Of a stretch of DNA of 64,000 nt, positions 10,662 to 21,893 are shown one piece after another. The stretch comes from Aquisediminimonas profunda. Lineage in GTDB: Bacteria > Pseudomonadota > Alphaproteobacteria > Sphingomonadales > Sphingomonadaceae. Under the pieces are notes generated by a model that did no database searches, was not told the origin of the DNA, and saw nothing but the letters and a program-made list of their open reading frames with translations. The DNA lies in assembly GCF_019443285.1 (NCBI RefSeq), contig NZ_CP080327.1, forward strand, positions 558,001-622,000. The letters run 5' to 3'. Position 1 is the stretch's first letter, and each line of letters begins with the position of its first letter. Made by a program: the position numbers and the translations under genes.

Positions 10662-11894
10662 TCAGGGGGCGCGCCCAAACAGGGTGCCTATCCATGGCGC
10701 CCAGCGCTGCCAGCCGCCATGCAGGGAAAACCACTCCCATTGCGCCGCAAAAATCAGGCTGACTGTCGTCAACAGGCCGACGGTCAACGTCTGCCAATGC
10801 CCAAAATACCCGGCCACTGCCACGGCCAGAAGGAGGATGTTGCCGACAAAATGGGAAAGTGGCGGGTAACGCTGATCGCTTGTGACCCATTTGAACATCT
10901 GGTTGCCAAACAGGAAAAGGATAGGTCCGCCGCATGCGGACATGAGGTAAATGCGATCCGAGACAGCGGCCGGTGCAGCCAGCATCTTCGCGTCTGCGAC
11001 GGCAATCACGATAATACCGGCAACGATCGGCATGTGCAGATATGTATAGGCATTGCGTGCGATAAACCCCACATTGTCAGAGGCACTGATCATTGATGAG
11101 GCGCGCTTTGCGCCGATATCGAAATATATCCACCAAAGCGTTGCGCTGCCAACAAAGCTTGCCACAAACGCCGCCGTGGTCGGCCCGTCGTGCGGAAGTG
11201 AGGCATAAGTGGCGCCCGTCACAAGGACAGCCTCGCCGAGCGCAATGATGATGAAGAGGGCGCACCGTTCGGCCATGTGTCCGCCCGAAATGTCCCAGTC
11301 TGCCCCGGTAGAGCGCCCAAGGAAGGGCATTCGGAAGAAGACCATCGGCCCTGCATATTCGATCACAATGGCCACCGCCCATAATATTGTCCGCAAACCT
11401 GCGTCGACCAAGGCTCCCCAGAGCCAGAATGGCCCTGACAGCATGAAATAGAAGCTGACCCGCACAAAATTGCGCGCTCGTGCGTCATTGACCCCTCGCG
11501 AGGCCCAGACCATGTAGAGGCTTCTGAAGAGCTGCATCGCAATATAGCTTGCGGCAAACAGTAGCCCGTCCGCACCAAAGGCATCGGGAATTGCAATTGC
11601 CAGAGCAAGCCCGCCAAGCATCATCAGGATCAGCATCAGCCGGACATTGGCCCGTTCCGGATCGAGCCAGTTGGTGGTCCAGCTTGTGTAGATCCAAACC
11701 CACCAGACCGGAAGGAAGAGGAGGATTGTCTTGAGGGCCCCATCCGGCGTCAGGTGGGAGAGAAGCCGGTGCGACAATTGGGTAATCGCAAAGACGAATA
11801 CCAGATCGAAAAAGAGTTCGATGTAGGTAACCAGACTATGATCATGGGCCGCACGGTCCCGAAACAAATGCGGGCGAGGCCTCACGGAAGCCAA
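10662..11894 (-). CDS. Low temperature requirement protein A (LtrA) family membrane protein
   Basis: This 410-residue polytopic membrane protein matches the LtrA family. The signature is near the N-terminus: DHSLVTYIELFFDLVFVFAITQLSH. About ten or more hydrophobic segments follow, with the conserved GEAVLVTGATY and the HMAERCALFIIIALGE region in the middle. The family name comes from a cold-growth phenotype in Listeria; the molecular function is unclear. It overlaps the upstream alpha/beta hydrolase gene by 13 nt and closes a four-gene overlapping run with pirin and bolA. Confidence 0.9.
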   Translation of the reverse strand: MASVRPRPHLFRDRAAHDHSLVTYIELFFDLVFVFAITQLSHRLLSHLTPDGALKTILLFLPVWWVWIYTSWTTNWLDPERANVRLMLILMMLGGLALAIAIPDAFGADGLLFAASYIAMQLFRSLYMVWASRGVNDARARNFVRVSFYFMLSGPFWLWGALVDAGLRTILWAVAIVIEYAGPMVFFRMPFLGRSTGADWDISGGHMAERCALFIIIALGEAVLVTGATYASLPHDGPTTAAFVASFVGSATLWWIYFDIGAKRASSMISASDNVGFIARNAYTYLHMPIVAGIIVIAVADAKMLAAPAAVSDRIYLMSACGGPILFLFGNQMFKWVTSDQRYPPLSHFVGNILLLAVAVAGYFGHWQTLTVGLLTTVSLIFAAQWEWFSLHGGWQRWAPWIGTLFGRAP

Positions 11895-12772
11895 TCCATC
11901 AATGCATGCGTAACAGCATCACGCGCTTCCCAAGGTACGAAATGGCCAGCACCTTCGATCCTGGCGATCGTGAGATCGTCGATCAGCGAGTCAAGTCCGT
12001 CGAGCATGCATGGAAGCAAGGCCTTGTCGCCCATGCCCCAGATTATCAGCACGGGCATCATCAATTTCGGAAAGGGCGCATCCAGGAAGGGCGGGCGAGG
12101 TACTATTTCATCCATGGCAGGTACTGTCATTGGCGATGCGCGGTACCAGTTGAACATGGCTGTCAAGGCGCCCGGTTGAGCCCATTGCTTCAGGTAGATC
12201 GCCCGTTCTTCCGGGCTGACATCGTCCTGTGTAAAATAACGCATGAAACTGTGATCAAAGAACCATTCAAGGCCATTTTCCGCAATACGCCTTTCCAGCT
12301 CATCATCCCGAAAAGTCCGAATATACTGGGAAGCAGCACGTTGTCCCAAGTCTTCGACCAGCATTTTCTGGAAGACATACGGGTGCGGCGCATTTGCGAT
12401 CACCAGTCTTTCGACCCGGTCTGGACGGCCCAGCGCTGCGGCCCAGCCGATTGCGCCGCCCCAATCGTGGGCAGCGATCGTGAAGCGATCAACCCCTAGC
12501 ACGTCAGCAAGAGCAAACACGTCCGCAACCAGCTTTGGCACGGCGTAGTCAGAGACTGATGGCGGCTTGGACGAACCCGCATATCCCCGCTGATCGGGTG
12601 CGATACAGTAATATCGCTTCGAAAGCGCCGCAATCTGGTGCCGCCAGGTGCGATGGGATTCCGGAAATCCGTGCAAAAAAATTATGGCTGGATTGGCGGT
12701 GTCTCCTGCCGTCCAGACATCAAGCTCAACGCCAGTTGAAAGCGCCAGTCGCTGCGGGGGAAGTTCGTTCAA
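11882..12772 (-). CDS. Alpha/beta hydrolase, epoxide hydrolase/dehalogenase-like
   Basis: This 296-residue alpha/beta hydrolase uses an aspartate nucleophile: HDWGG with Asp103. The oxyanion-loop motif HGFPES is at residues 34-39 and the catalytic histidine is in GAGHFVPWE near 275. Asp nucleophile plus HGxP points to the epoxide hydrolase/haloalkane dehalogenase branch rather than esterases. The substrate is unknown. It is translationally coupled to the pirin gene upstream (ATGA at 12769-12772) and overlaps ltrA downstream. Confidence 0.88.
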   Translation of the reverse strand: MNELPPQRLALSTGVELDVWTAGDTANPAIIFLHGFPESHRTWRHQIAALSKRYYCIAPDQRGYAGSSKPPSVSDYAVPKLVADVFALADVLGVDRFTIAAHDWGGAIGWAAALGRPDRVERLVIANAPHPYVFQKMLVEDLGQRAASQYIRTFRDDELERRIAENGLEWFFDHSFMRYFTQDDVSPEERAIYLKQWAQPGALTAMFNWYRASPMTVPAMDEIVPRPPFLDAPFPKLMMPVLIIWGMGDKALLPCMLDGLDSLIDDLTIARIEGAGHFVPWEARDAVTHALMDWLP

Positions 12773-13656
12773 TCGCTGCTCCGGGTCAGAGGGACATCCG
12801 GAATGGGAATGAACTCATCCCCTTCGCCGGGCACATGGGGAAAGCGGCCATTACGCCAATCATCCTTGGCCTGATTGATCCGGTCTCGCGAGGAAGAGAC
12901 GAAATTCCACCAGACATGGCGCGGCGTCGCAAAGGCTTCACCGCCGAGCAGTATGACCCGACATGCTGTTTCGGCGCGCAGGGTGGCGGCAACACCCGGC
13001 CGCAACACGTTCAGCGCGTGCGTTTCGAACAACTCGCCATCAAGACTGGCCGACCCCAATGCTACGACCACAGCGCGCTCATCCGCGCCTGCGTCGATGG
13101 GAAGAATGGCTCCGGCCTCCATCAACACGTCAGCGTAGATCGTTTCGGCATATTGTGTTGTCGGCGCGCTTTCACCCCAGAGCGTGCCCATGATAACGCG
13201 CGCAGATACGCCGCCGTTTTCGACAAGCGGAAGATCGCCGGGAGCCACGTGCTCGAATGCCGGAGCAATTTCCTCCTGGCCATCGGGAAGCGCGAGCCAC
13301 GTTTGCATCCCCGAGATCCGCGCGCCGCTCAGACGCTCCAGAGGGGGTGTCCTTTCGGAATGGACTATCCCTTGACCGGCAGTCATGAGGTTTACCGCGC
13401 CCGGATGGATGGTCGCGAACGTGCCAAGCGAATCGCGATGATCGATTGCGCCTTCAAACAGATAGGTGACCGTTGCGAGATTGATGTGCGGATGCGGGCG
13501 AACATCAATGCCGCGACCGATGTCGAACTGCGCCGGACCCATCTGGTCGACGAAGATGAAAGGGCCAACCATGGTCCGCGCTTTGGCTGGAAGGGTCCGC
13601 CTTACCTTGAAGTCCCCGAGGTCATGAGTGACAGGTGTGACCGTCTCCAGCATCAT
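12769..13656 (-). CDS. Pirin family protein
   Basis: This 295-residue bicupin protein is a pirin. The N-terminal cupin carries the metal-site histidines in RPHPHINLATVTYLFEG (about residues 52-68) and the GIVHSE motif near 98-103. Family members bind iron; some show quercetinase activity and others act as regulators, so no specific function is assigned. Its ATG overlaps the bolA stop (13653-13656) and its stop overlaps the hydrolase start, so it is embedded in a translationally coupled run. Confidence 0.92.
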   Translation of the reverse strand: MMLETVTPVTHDLGDFKVRRTLPAKARTMVGPFIFVDQMGPAQFDIGRGIDVRPHPHINLATVTYLFEGAIDHRDSLGTFATIHPGAVNLMTAGQGIVHSERTPPLERLSGARISGMQTWLALPDGQEEIAPAFEHVAPGDLPLVENGGVSARVIMGTLWGESAPTTQYAETIYADVLMEAGAILPIDAGADERAVVVALGSASLDGELFETHALNVLRPGVAATLRAETACRVILLGGEAFATPRHVWWNFVSSSRDRINQAKDDWRNGRFPHVPGEGDEFIPIPDVPLTRSSD

Positions 13657-13928
13657 TCTTCTCCTGGTGCCCGCGCCTTGATTGCAAGTGCATGAACACG
13701 CTGACCAGGCAAATCCCCAAGCGCGCGATTGACCATCCTCTGCCGCTCAAGTCGCGATACGCCGGCAAAGGCCGAAGCCTCGATCTCGACTGTGAAGTGC
13801 GATTCGCCGGAGCCGTCATCGCCAGAGTGGCCATGATGTTTGGCACTGTCATTGCTGACGACGAGCCGAACTGGAGCAAAGGCAGCGCGAAGCCGCATTT
13901 CAATTTCTTGCGAGACGGGGCCGGACAT
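13653..13928 (-). CDS. BolA family protein
   Basis: This 91-residue protein has the BolA fold: SKAHHGHSGDDGSGESHF-like core (NDSAKHHGHS) and the RLERQRMVNRAL helix. BolA proteins pair with monothiol glutaredoxins in Fe-S trafficking or act in stress morphology. I choose ATG 13928 because AAGGGA lies just upstream; an in-frame start further out at 13970 lacks this. The start overlaps the opposite-strand region upstream of the J-domain gene, so their promoters share DNA. Its stop overlaps the pirin ATG. Confidence 0.9.
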   Translation of the reverse strand: MSGPVSQEIEMRLRAAFAPVRLVVSNDSAKHHGHSGDDGSGESHFTVEIEASAFAGVSRLERQRMVNRALGDLPGQRVHALAIKARAPGEE

Positions 13929-13968
13929 GGCTTCCCTTGTAGCATTCGAGTTGGCATTGGCCAGCCTC

Positions 13969-14550
13969 ATGGAACGCGAGAAATTTCATGGACGGGTCAA
14001 AGGCCGGAGTCAGCCGTGCGCGCATCCCGGTTGCCCCGAGGCGGGGGAATTTCGCGCACCCGCCCGTTTTGGCCAGCGTTCCGGGTTTGATGGGCCGGGG
14101 GACTGGCAATGGTTGTGCCTTGAGCATGTCCGCGAATTCAATACCCGCTATGACTGGTTCAAGGACATGACTCCGGACGAGATTGCAGCCGCGCAAACAC
14201 CCTATGCCGGCTGGGCAACCGAAACGCGGGCCTTTACGCGCCCGAGCGTCGATTCGCCGCCCAAATGGGCTGATTTCCATGACCCTCTTGAGGCGATTTC
14301 AGCCCGCTTCCGGGATCGCATGCCGCGACAACAGGCGGACGGGCGGACGCTTTCTCCGGAAGACCGCAGGGCGCTCAAGACGCTAGGGCTTGGCGAGGAC
14401 GCGGACCGACGAGCGCTGCGCAGCCGCTATTCCGAACTGGTGCGCAAATATCATCCAGACCGCAACGGAGGGGACAGGAGCAACGAAAAGGCTTTGCAGG
14501 AGACAATTGCAGCTTATACGCACCTCAAGAGCGCGCCTGCATTCAGTTGA
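13969..14550 (+). CDS. J-domain protein adjacent to cobS
   Basis: This 193-residue protein has a C-terminal J domain (about residues 125-190). The HPD tripeptide sits in KYHPDRNGGD, so it should stimulate DnaK ATPase. The N-terminal half has Cys motifs (CAHPGC and a later CLEH) that may bind zinc. The preceding ATG at 13927 is also in frame, but the segment starting MEREKFHGRV looks like the conserved beginning; the start is uncertain. It is followed closely by cobS, a common alphaproteobacterial pairing whose purpose is not established. Confidence 0.85.
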   Translation: MEREKFHGRVKGRSQPCAHPGCPEAGEFRAPARFGQRSGFDGPGDWQWLCLEHVREFNTRYDWFKDMTPDEIAAAQTPYAGWATETRAFTRPSVDSPPKWADFHDPLEAISARFRDRMPRQQADGRTLSPEDRRALKTLGLGEDADRRALRSRYSELVRKYHPDRNGGDRSNEKALQETIAAYTHLKSAPAFS

Positions 14551-14562
14551 AGAAGACAGACC

Positions 14563-15555
14563 ATGACGAACATCCCCAACATACAGCCCGACGCCCGCGG
14601 AACGACCCTGCTTGATGCGCCTGACAAGACGGTCAAGGTTCGCGAGATATTCGGCATCGATTCCGACATGGAATGCCCGGCCTTCAGCGAAGCCGACGAG
14701 CGCGTGCCGGATCTCGATTCTGCCTATGTTTTTGACCCGGATACAACGCTTGCCATTCTCGCGGGCTTCGCCTTCAACAGGCGCGTCATGGTTCAGGGCT
14801 ACCATGGCACAGGCAAGTCCACGCATATTGAGCAGGTTGCGGCCCGTCTCAACTGGCCATGTATTCGTATAAACCTTGATGCGCACATCAGCCGCATCGA
14901 CCTGATCGGCCGTGACGCGATTGTGCTGAAAGACGGGCAGCAAGTCACCGAGTTCCGTGAAGGCCTTCTGCCCTGGGCCCTGCAAACGCCGACCGCTCTG
15001 GTCTTTGACGAATATGATGCCGGACGTCCGGATGTCATGTTCGTCATTCAACGTGTGCTTGAAGCTGAAGGCAAGTTGACTCTTCTGGATCAGAATCGCG
15101 TGATCCGTCCCAGCCCCTGGTTTCGCCTCTTTGCGACCGCCAACACAGTCGGCTTGGGCGACACCAGCGGACTCTATCATGGCACCCAGCAGATCAATCA
15201 GGGGCAGATGGACCGCTGGAACATTGTCGTTACGCTGAATTATCTTCCCGCCAAGGTGGAAGCCGAGATCATTCTTGCGAAGGCCACGGGCACCTCGCCC
15301 AAGGATGTCGACAATATGGTCAAGGTCGCCGACCTGACCCGTCAGGGCTTCATAAACGGGGATATTTCGACGGTCATGAGCCCGCGAACAGTCATCACCT
15401 GGGCACAGAATACGGCAATCTTCAAGGATGTGGGCTTTGCCTTCCGCCTCTCATTCCTGAACAAGTGCGATGAAGCGGAACGGGCGCTGGTTGCGGAGTA
15501 CTACCAGCGCGTTTTTGGCAAGGATCTTCCGGAGTCTGTCGTCGGAAAGGCCTGA
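14563..15555 (+). CDS. cobS: CobS-like cobaltochelatase AAA+ subunit
   Basis: This 330-residue AAA+ ATPase matches the CobS subunit of aerobic cobaltochelatase. Walker A is GYHGTGKST (about residues 79-87), Walker B is [11 protein letters not shown], and the sensor region has [10 protein letters not shown]. With CobN and CobT it would insert cobalt into hydrogenobyrinate diamide. CobT does not follow, although the two are usually adjacent; a glycine-zipper protein gene comes next. The missing neighbour leaves open another MoxR-like remodelling role. Confidence 0.88.
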   Translation: MTNIPNIQPDARGTTLLDAPDKTVKVREIFGIDSDMECPAFSEADERVPDLDSAYVFDPDTTLAILAGFAFNRRVMVQGYHGTGKSTHIEQVAARLNWPCIRINLDAHISRIDLIGRDAIVLKDGQQVTEFREGLLPWALQTPTALVFDEYDAGRPDVMFVIQRVLEAEGKLTLLDQNRVIRPSPWFRLFATANTVGLGDTSGLYHGTQQINQGQMDRWNIVVTLNYLPAKVEAEIILAKATGTSPKDVDNMVKVADLTRQGFINGDISTVMSPRTVITWAQNTAIFKDVGFAFRLSFLNKCDEAERALVAEYYQRVFGKDLPESVVGKA

Positions 15556-15673
15556 CGGTTCGCAATCTTACATGAACAGGCCATAACGATTGCGTTCAGC
15601 CTCGATCCAAAGTGAACATCGTAGAACAACTTTGTCGCGGGAATAAGCGTCCCGACGCCAAAGGAGACACACA

Positions 15674-16096
15674 ATGTTCAAGCAAATCGCTCAAGCCGCT
15701 GTAGTCGCAAGTGTGGCCCTGACTGGCCTGGCCGCCACGCCCGCCTTTGCGCATGATCGTTACGAACGCGGCGATTACTATAATGACGGCTATCGCGGTG
15801 ACAATGATGACCGCTACGAGGGCCGTCGATGGTCGCGCGACCGCGGTTATTATGACAATGGATACTATAACGACAACCGGTATGTCTATCCGGACCGCAG
15901 AACCCGCTATCACAGTCGTCGCTGTGGATCGGGCACGACCGGTACCATTCTCGGAGCAGTAGCCGGCGGACTTCTTGGACGGGAATTTGGTCGCGGCGGT
16001 CGTTACAACCGCGGCAGCACGACCGGGCTGATCATCGGCGCTGGTGCTGGCGCCCTTGTTGGACGCGAAATCGATCGAAACGGCAACTGCCGCTAA
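15674..16096 (+). CDS. Exported glycine-zipper protein
   Basis: This 140-residue protein has a Sec signal peptide ending about ATPAFA-HD (residue 26). A Tyr/Asp/Arg-rich low-complexity middle follows, then two glycine-zipper segments (TGTILGAVAGGLLGREFG and TGLIIGAGAGALVGREID). The pattern resembles the glycine-zipper 2TM/Rickettsia 17-kDa surface antigen group, outer-membrane or periplasmic proteins of unclear function. The SD AAAGGAG precedes ATG 15674. Without a lipobox it is probably not a lipoprotein. Confidence 0.8.
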   Translation: MFKQIAQAAVVASVALTGLAATPAFAHDRYERGDYYNDGYRGDNDDRYEGRRWSRDRGYYDNGYYNDNRYVYPDRRTRYHSRRCGSGTTGTILGAVAGGLLGREFGRGGRYNRGSTTGLIIGAGAGALVGREIDRNGNCR

Positions 16097-16126
16097 ACGC
16101 GCGCCGGCCTTGAATGGCGTCTTGCT

Positions 16127-16164
16127 CACGGCGCTTCGCCGTGTATCCTCCAAGCGCTTGGAGG
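16127..16164 (+). promoter_or_regulatory. Paired hairpins, the second covering the SD of the DUF4239 gene
   Basis: A 7-bp stem with loop CTT occupies 16127-16143. Three bases later a perfect 18-bp palindrome, CCTCCAAGCGCTTGGAGG, occupies 16147-16164. The GGAGG of its right arm is the likely SD for the ATG at 16177, so folding would hide the SD. Whether it acts as an RNA switch or is partly a terminator for the upstream gene is inference. Confidence 0.5.
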
Positions 16165-16176
16165 GGAGACGCCAGG

Positions 16177-16947
16177 ATGGGCCTGATTGACGGATTTATG
16201 GCCAGGGGGCAGCTATGGCTGGTCGGCCTTGCCTTGTTTCTGACCATGCTGCTTGCCGTCGAGGCTGGCGCTGCATTGCGCAAGCGGCTTCCGGGGTCAA
16301 ATGGCAAAGGTGAAGCGTCAGAAGGCTATCTGCTGTCTGCAACATTGGCCTTGCTCGGGTTGCTGATTGCCTTCACTTTCTCCCTCGCAGTTTCGCGCTT
16401 TGATGCGCGTCGGCAATTGGTTGTGGATGAAGCCAATGCAATCGGGACGGCCTGGCTCCGTGCCGGGCTTGCAGAGGGGCCGCAAGACAGGGATCTGCGC
16501 CAAGCCATTGCCCACTATACAGATGTCCGCCTTGGTCTGTCGCGCGGTCGAAGCCCCGAGATCGTAGAACGCGAAACGGCAGTCGCGCAAAAGACCGTAT
16601 GGGATAGCCTGGGCAAGACAATCGACACTGCGCCGCCCGCAATCGTCAATTCAACCGTAATCGCAGTCAATGACATGTTCGACGCCGCGGCATCTCGCAA
16701 GGCGGAACGTGGCGCCATCATTCCGGCACGCGTGCTTGAAATACTGGTGTTGTATGCTGTTCTTTCGGCATCGATCGTCGGCTATGTCCTGAGCGCATCG
16801 GGTCAGCGACATATTGTTGTGACGTCCATCCTGTTTCTGCTCCTGACTTTGGCCATCACCCTCATTCTTGACCTCGATCGCCCTCAACAAGGCTCGATCA
16901 TGGTCCCGCAGCAACCGATGCTGGATGCCCGAATGTCGATGCAGTAA
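16177..16947 (+). CDS. DUF4239/bestrophin-like membrane protein
   Basis: This 256-residue membrane protein has two N-terminal hydrophobic segments (LWLVGLALFLTMLLAVEAG and LSATLALLGLLIAFTFSLAV). A soluble helical middle follows (RFDARRQLVVDEANAIGTAWLRAG), then two C-terminal hydrophobic segments. The pattern fits the DUF4239 bestrophin-like family; the function is unknown. ATG 16177 is chosen because GGAGGGGAG lies upstream. That SD is part of a perfect palindrome, which may control translation. Confidence 0.8.
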   Translation: MGLIDGFMARGQLWLVGLALFLTMLLAVEAGAALRKRLPGSNGKGEASEGYLLSATLALLGLLIAFTFSLAVSRFDARRQLVVDEANAIGTAWLRAGLAEGPQDRDLRQAIAHYTDVRLGLSRGRSPEIVERETAVAQKTVWDSLGKTIDTAPPAIVNSTVIAVNDMFDAAASRKAERGAIIPARVLEILVLYAVLSASIVGYVLSASGQRHIVVTSILFLLLTLAITLILDLDRPQQGSIMVPQQPMLDARMSMQ

Positions 16948-17025
16948 GACGCAGCCCCTGTGGCGAGCGACTTCGCGGATATCACGGCACTGGCCCCCAT
17001 TGCATCAAAGTGCCAAAGGGCGCCC

Positions 17026-20014
<2,989 letters not shown>

Positions 20015-20094
20015 CACAAGGCACGTCTCCGGTGTAACCTCGCCCGGCCCGCTCGCGAATGAGGGGCAACAGGGTGAGGCAAAGGAGATTTGAA

Positions 20095-20577
20095 ATGCTG
20101 ACTCTCTCGCGACGTGAATGCCTGGTTTCGACCGGCGCACTGTCAGTTACCCTGCTCGCGGCATGCAATCGCGCGGAAGCGACAGAACATTATGAAGTGA
20201 CATTGACCGACGCGGAGTGGCGCAAGCGTCTATCACCTGCAGCCTACCAGACACTGCGCCATGAAGCGACGGAGCGACCCTATTCAAGCCCGCTCAACAA
20301 TGAGCACCGCAAGGGCACATTCTCTTGCGCTGGATGCGCACTGCCGCTCTATTCCTCGACAACCAAGTTTGACAGCGGAACCGGCTGGCCAAGTTTCTGG
20401 CAGCCGCTGCCAAAGGCCGTTCTGACGAAAACCGACTGGTCGATTGGTTCGCCACGCACCGAAGTCCATTGTCGGCGCTGTGGCGGACATTTGGGTCATG
20501 TTTTTGACGACGGTCCGGCGCCCACAGGCAAGCGCTATTGCATGAATGGCGTCGCCATGACGTTCAAGCCCGCGTGA
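20095..20577 (+). CDS. msrB: Peptide-methionine (R)-S-oxide reductase MsrB, predicted exported lipoprotein
   Basis: This 160-residue MsrB reduces methionine-R-sulfoxide. The catalytic cysteine is Cys149 (RYCMNG) and zinc ligands are Cys78/Cys81 and Cys126/Cys129. The N-terminus has a twin arginine (SRREC) and a hydrophobic stretch ending in LLAAC (lipobox Cys24), so it appears to be exported, probably through Tat, and lipidated. AAAGGAG supports ATG 20095. The msrA gene follows 11 nt downstream and is also exported, so the pair should repair both sulfoxide epimers outside the cytoplasm. Confidence 0.93.
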   Translation: MLTLSRRECLVSTGALSVTLLAACNRAEATEHYEVTLTDAEWRKRLSPAAYQTLRHEATERPYSSPLNNEHRKGTFSCAGCALPLYSSTTKFDSGTGWPSFWQPLPKAVLTKTDWSIGSPRTEVHCRRCGGHLGHVFDDGPAPTGKRYCMNGVAMTFKPA

Positions 20578-20588
20578 GGACCTTCGTA

Positions 20589-21242
20589 ATGCGTACAGGT
20601 TTGTTTATCAGCGCGGCTGCCGCGCTTTGGGCCATTTCACTTTCCAGCGCCGGTGTCGCTGAAAAGGCCGTTGCCATCCCGCCGATTGCTGCGGATACTA
20701 AAGAGCCTGGCAATACCGCTGTGGCCGTGTTTGCAGGGGGTTGCTTCTGGGGCATGGAAGGCGTGTTCGAACATGTGAAAGGCGTTAAGACCGTCACCAG
20801 CGGCTATGCCGGCGGAACTGCCGATACCGCCTATTATGAAGCCGTCTCGACCGAAACAACCAAGCACGCCGAAGCAGTCCGCATTGTATATGATCCCCAG
20901 TCCGTGAGTTACGGGACGCTATTGCGCGTCTATTTCTCGGTCGCGCACGATCCGACCCAGCTCAACCGGCAAGGGCCGGATACAGGCCCCAGCTATCGGT
21001 CTGCTGTTTTCCCGCAATCGCCCGCGCAGGACAAGGCCGTTCGCGCCTATATCGCGCAATTGTCAAAGGCCGCTGCCTATCCGCGTCCCATCGTGACGCG
21101 GATCGAAACAGGCAAGTTCTTCCCGGCCGAGGCCTATCATCAGGATTTCATGCGGCGGAACCCGAACCACGGATATATCGTTCGTTTCGACGTGCCAAAG
21201 CTCGCAGCCTATAAGGCGGCCTTCCCGAACCTATATCGCTAG
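20589..21242 (+). CDS. msrA: Peptide-methionine (S)-S-oxide reductase MsrA, predicted periplasmic
   Basis: This 217-residue MsrA reduces methionine-S-sulfoxide. The catalytic cysteine is Cys52 in AGGCFWGMEGVF. A signal peptide-like hydrophobic segment (residues 1-24) places it in the periplasm. GAGGA precedes ATG 20589. It is the partner of the upstream exported msrB gene. Its 3' end overlaps the convergent pdeM gene by 12 nt, with no visible terminator in the overlap. Confidence 0.93.
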   Translation: MRTGLFISAAAALWAISLSSAGVAEKAVAIPPIAADTKEPGNTAVAVFAGGCFWGMEGVFEHVKGVKTVTSGYAGGTADTAYYEAVSTETTKHAEAVRIVYDPQSVSYGTLLRVYFSVAHDPTQLNRQGPDTGPSYRSAVFPQSPAQDKAVRAYIAQLSKAAAYPRPIVTRIETGKFFPAEAYHQDFMRRNPNHGYIVRFDVPKLAAYKAAFPNLYR

Positions 21243-21893
21243 CGCAAAGCGCAACAGCCGGTCTGCAGCCGGAAGCAGAGCCGCAGCATCCTTCCCGACT
21301 GCGGCGCGGATTTCCGGGTGATCCGCCGCGAGCCCCCCGGTGAGCGCGCCGAAGGCCGGCAGAATGAGCTTGGTCGCGGTGGAAACGAAGCAGGGTCGGT
21401 AGACACTCTGCCCGCGCGCACGTGCACGATGCTTGGGGTGGAAGTGACCGGACAATTCGGGTCGATGCTCGAGAGCGTCGGCCCGATGTCGCAAGACGAT
21501 GCCGTCCAGTTCAGCTTCGGGCAGGATCGTGCCACCAATGCCATCGGGCAGGTTCTCATCGTGATTGCCGGTAATCCAGTGCCAGCGTGACCCGGCGGTC
21601 AGCCTTGCCAACAGAGCGGACGCCCCGCCGGACAAGCGCGCGGCGCCGTCATCGTCGTGAAAATTGTCACCCAGGCACCAGACGTCCGACGCCCCGGTCT
21701 GGACAATCAGATTGGCGAGGCGCTCCAGCGTGGCCGCACTGTCATAGGGCGGGAGCATCTGTCCGCGCATCGCAAACCAACTGGCCTTTTCAAGATGGAG
21801 ATCGGCGACAATCAGGGCACTCTGGCTCGGCCAGAAAATCGCGCCCTCTTTCAGTATCGCGAAATCCTGTCCGCCGAAGACAAAGGGTATCAC
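21231..21893 (-). CDS. pdeM: Ligase-associated metallophosphoesterase PdeM-like
   Basis: This 220-residue calcineurin-like phosphoesterase has the metal motifs in order: DLHLEKAS (about residues 31-38), GDNFHDDD, GNHDE and GHFHPKH. They match the PdeM family (ligase-associated DNA damage response endonuclease). The usual partners of that system (ATP-dependent ligase, Lhr-like helicase, exonuclease) are not adjacent. The start overlaps the SDR stop (ATGA at 21890-21893), so the genes are translationally coupled, although no functional link is obvious. Confidence 0.85.
   Translation of the reverse strand: MIPFVFGGQDFAILKEGAIFWPSQSALIVADLHLEKASWFAMRGQMLPPYDSAATLERLANLIVQTGASDVWCLGDNFHDDDGAARLSGGASALLARLTAGSRWHWITGNHDENLPDGIGGTILPEAELDGIVLRHRADALEHRPELSGHFHPKHRARARGQSVYRPCFVSTATKLILPAFGALTGGLAADHPEIRAAVGKDAAALLPAADRLLRFALAI

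Noticed and set aside
15599-15670. Riboswitch or structured leader before the glycine-zipper gene
   Set aside because: A weak GTCGcGGGA/TCCCGAC pairing is visible next to the SD, but it contains a bulge and is too short to call a structure with confidence.
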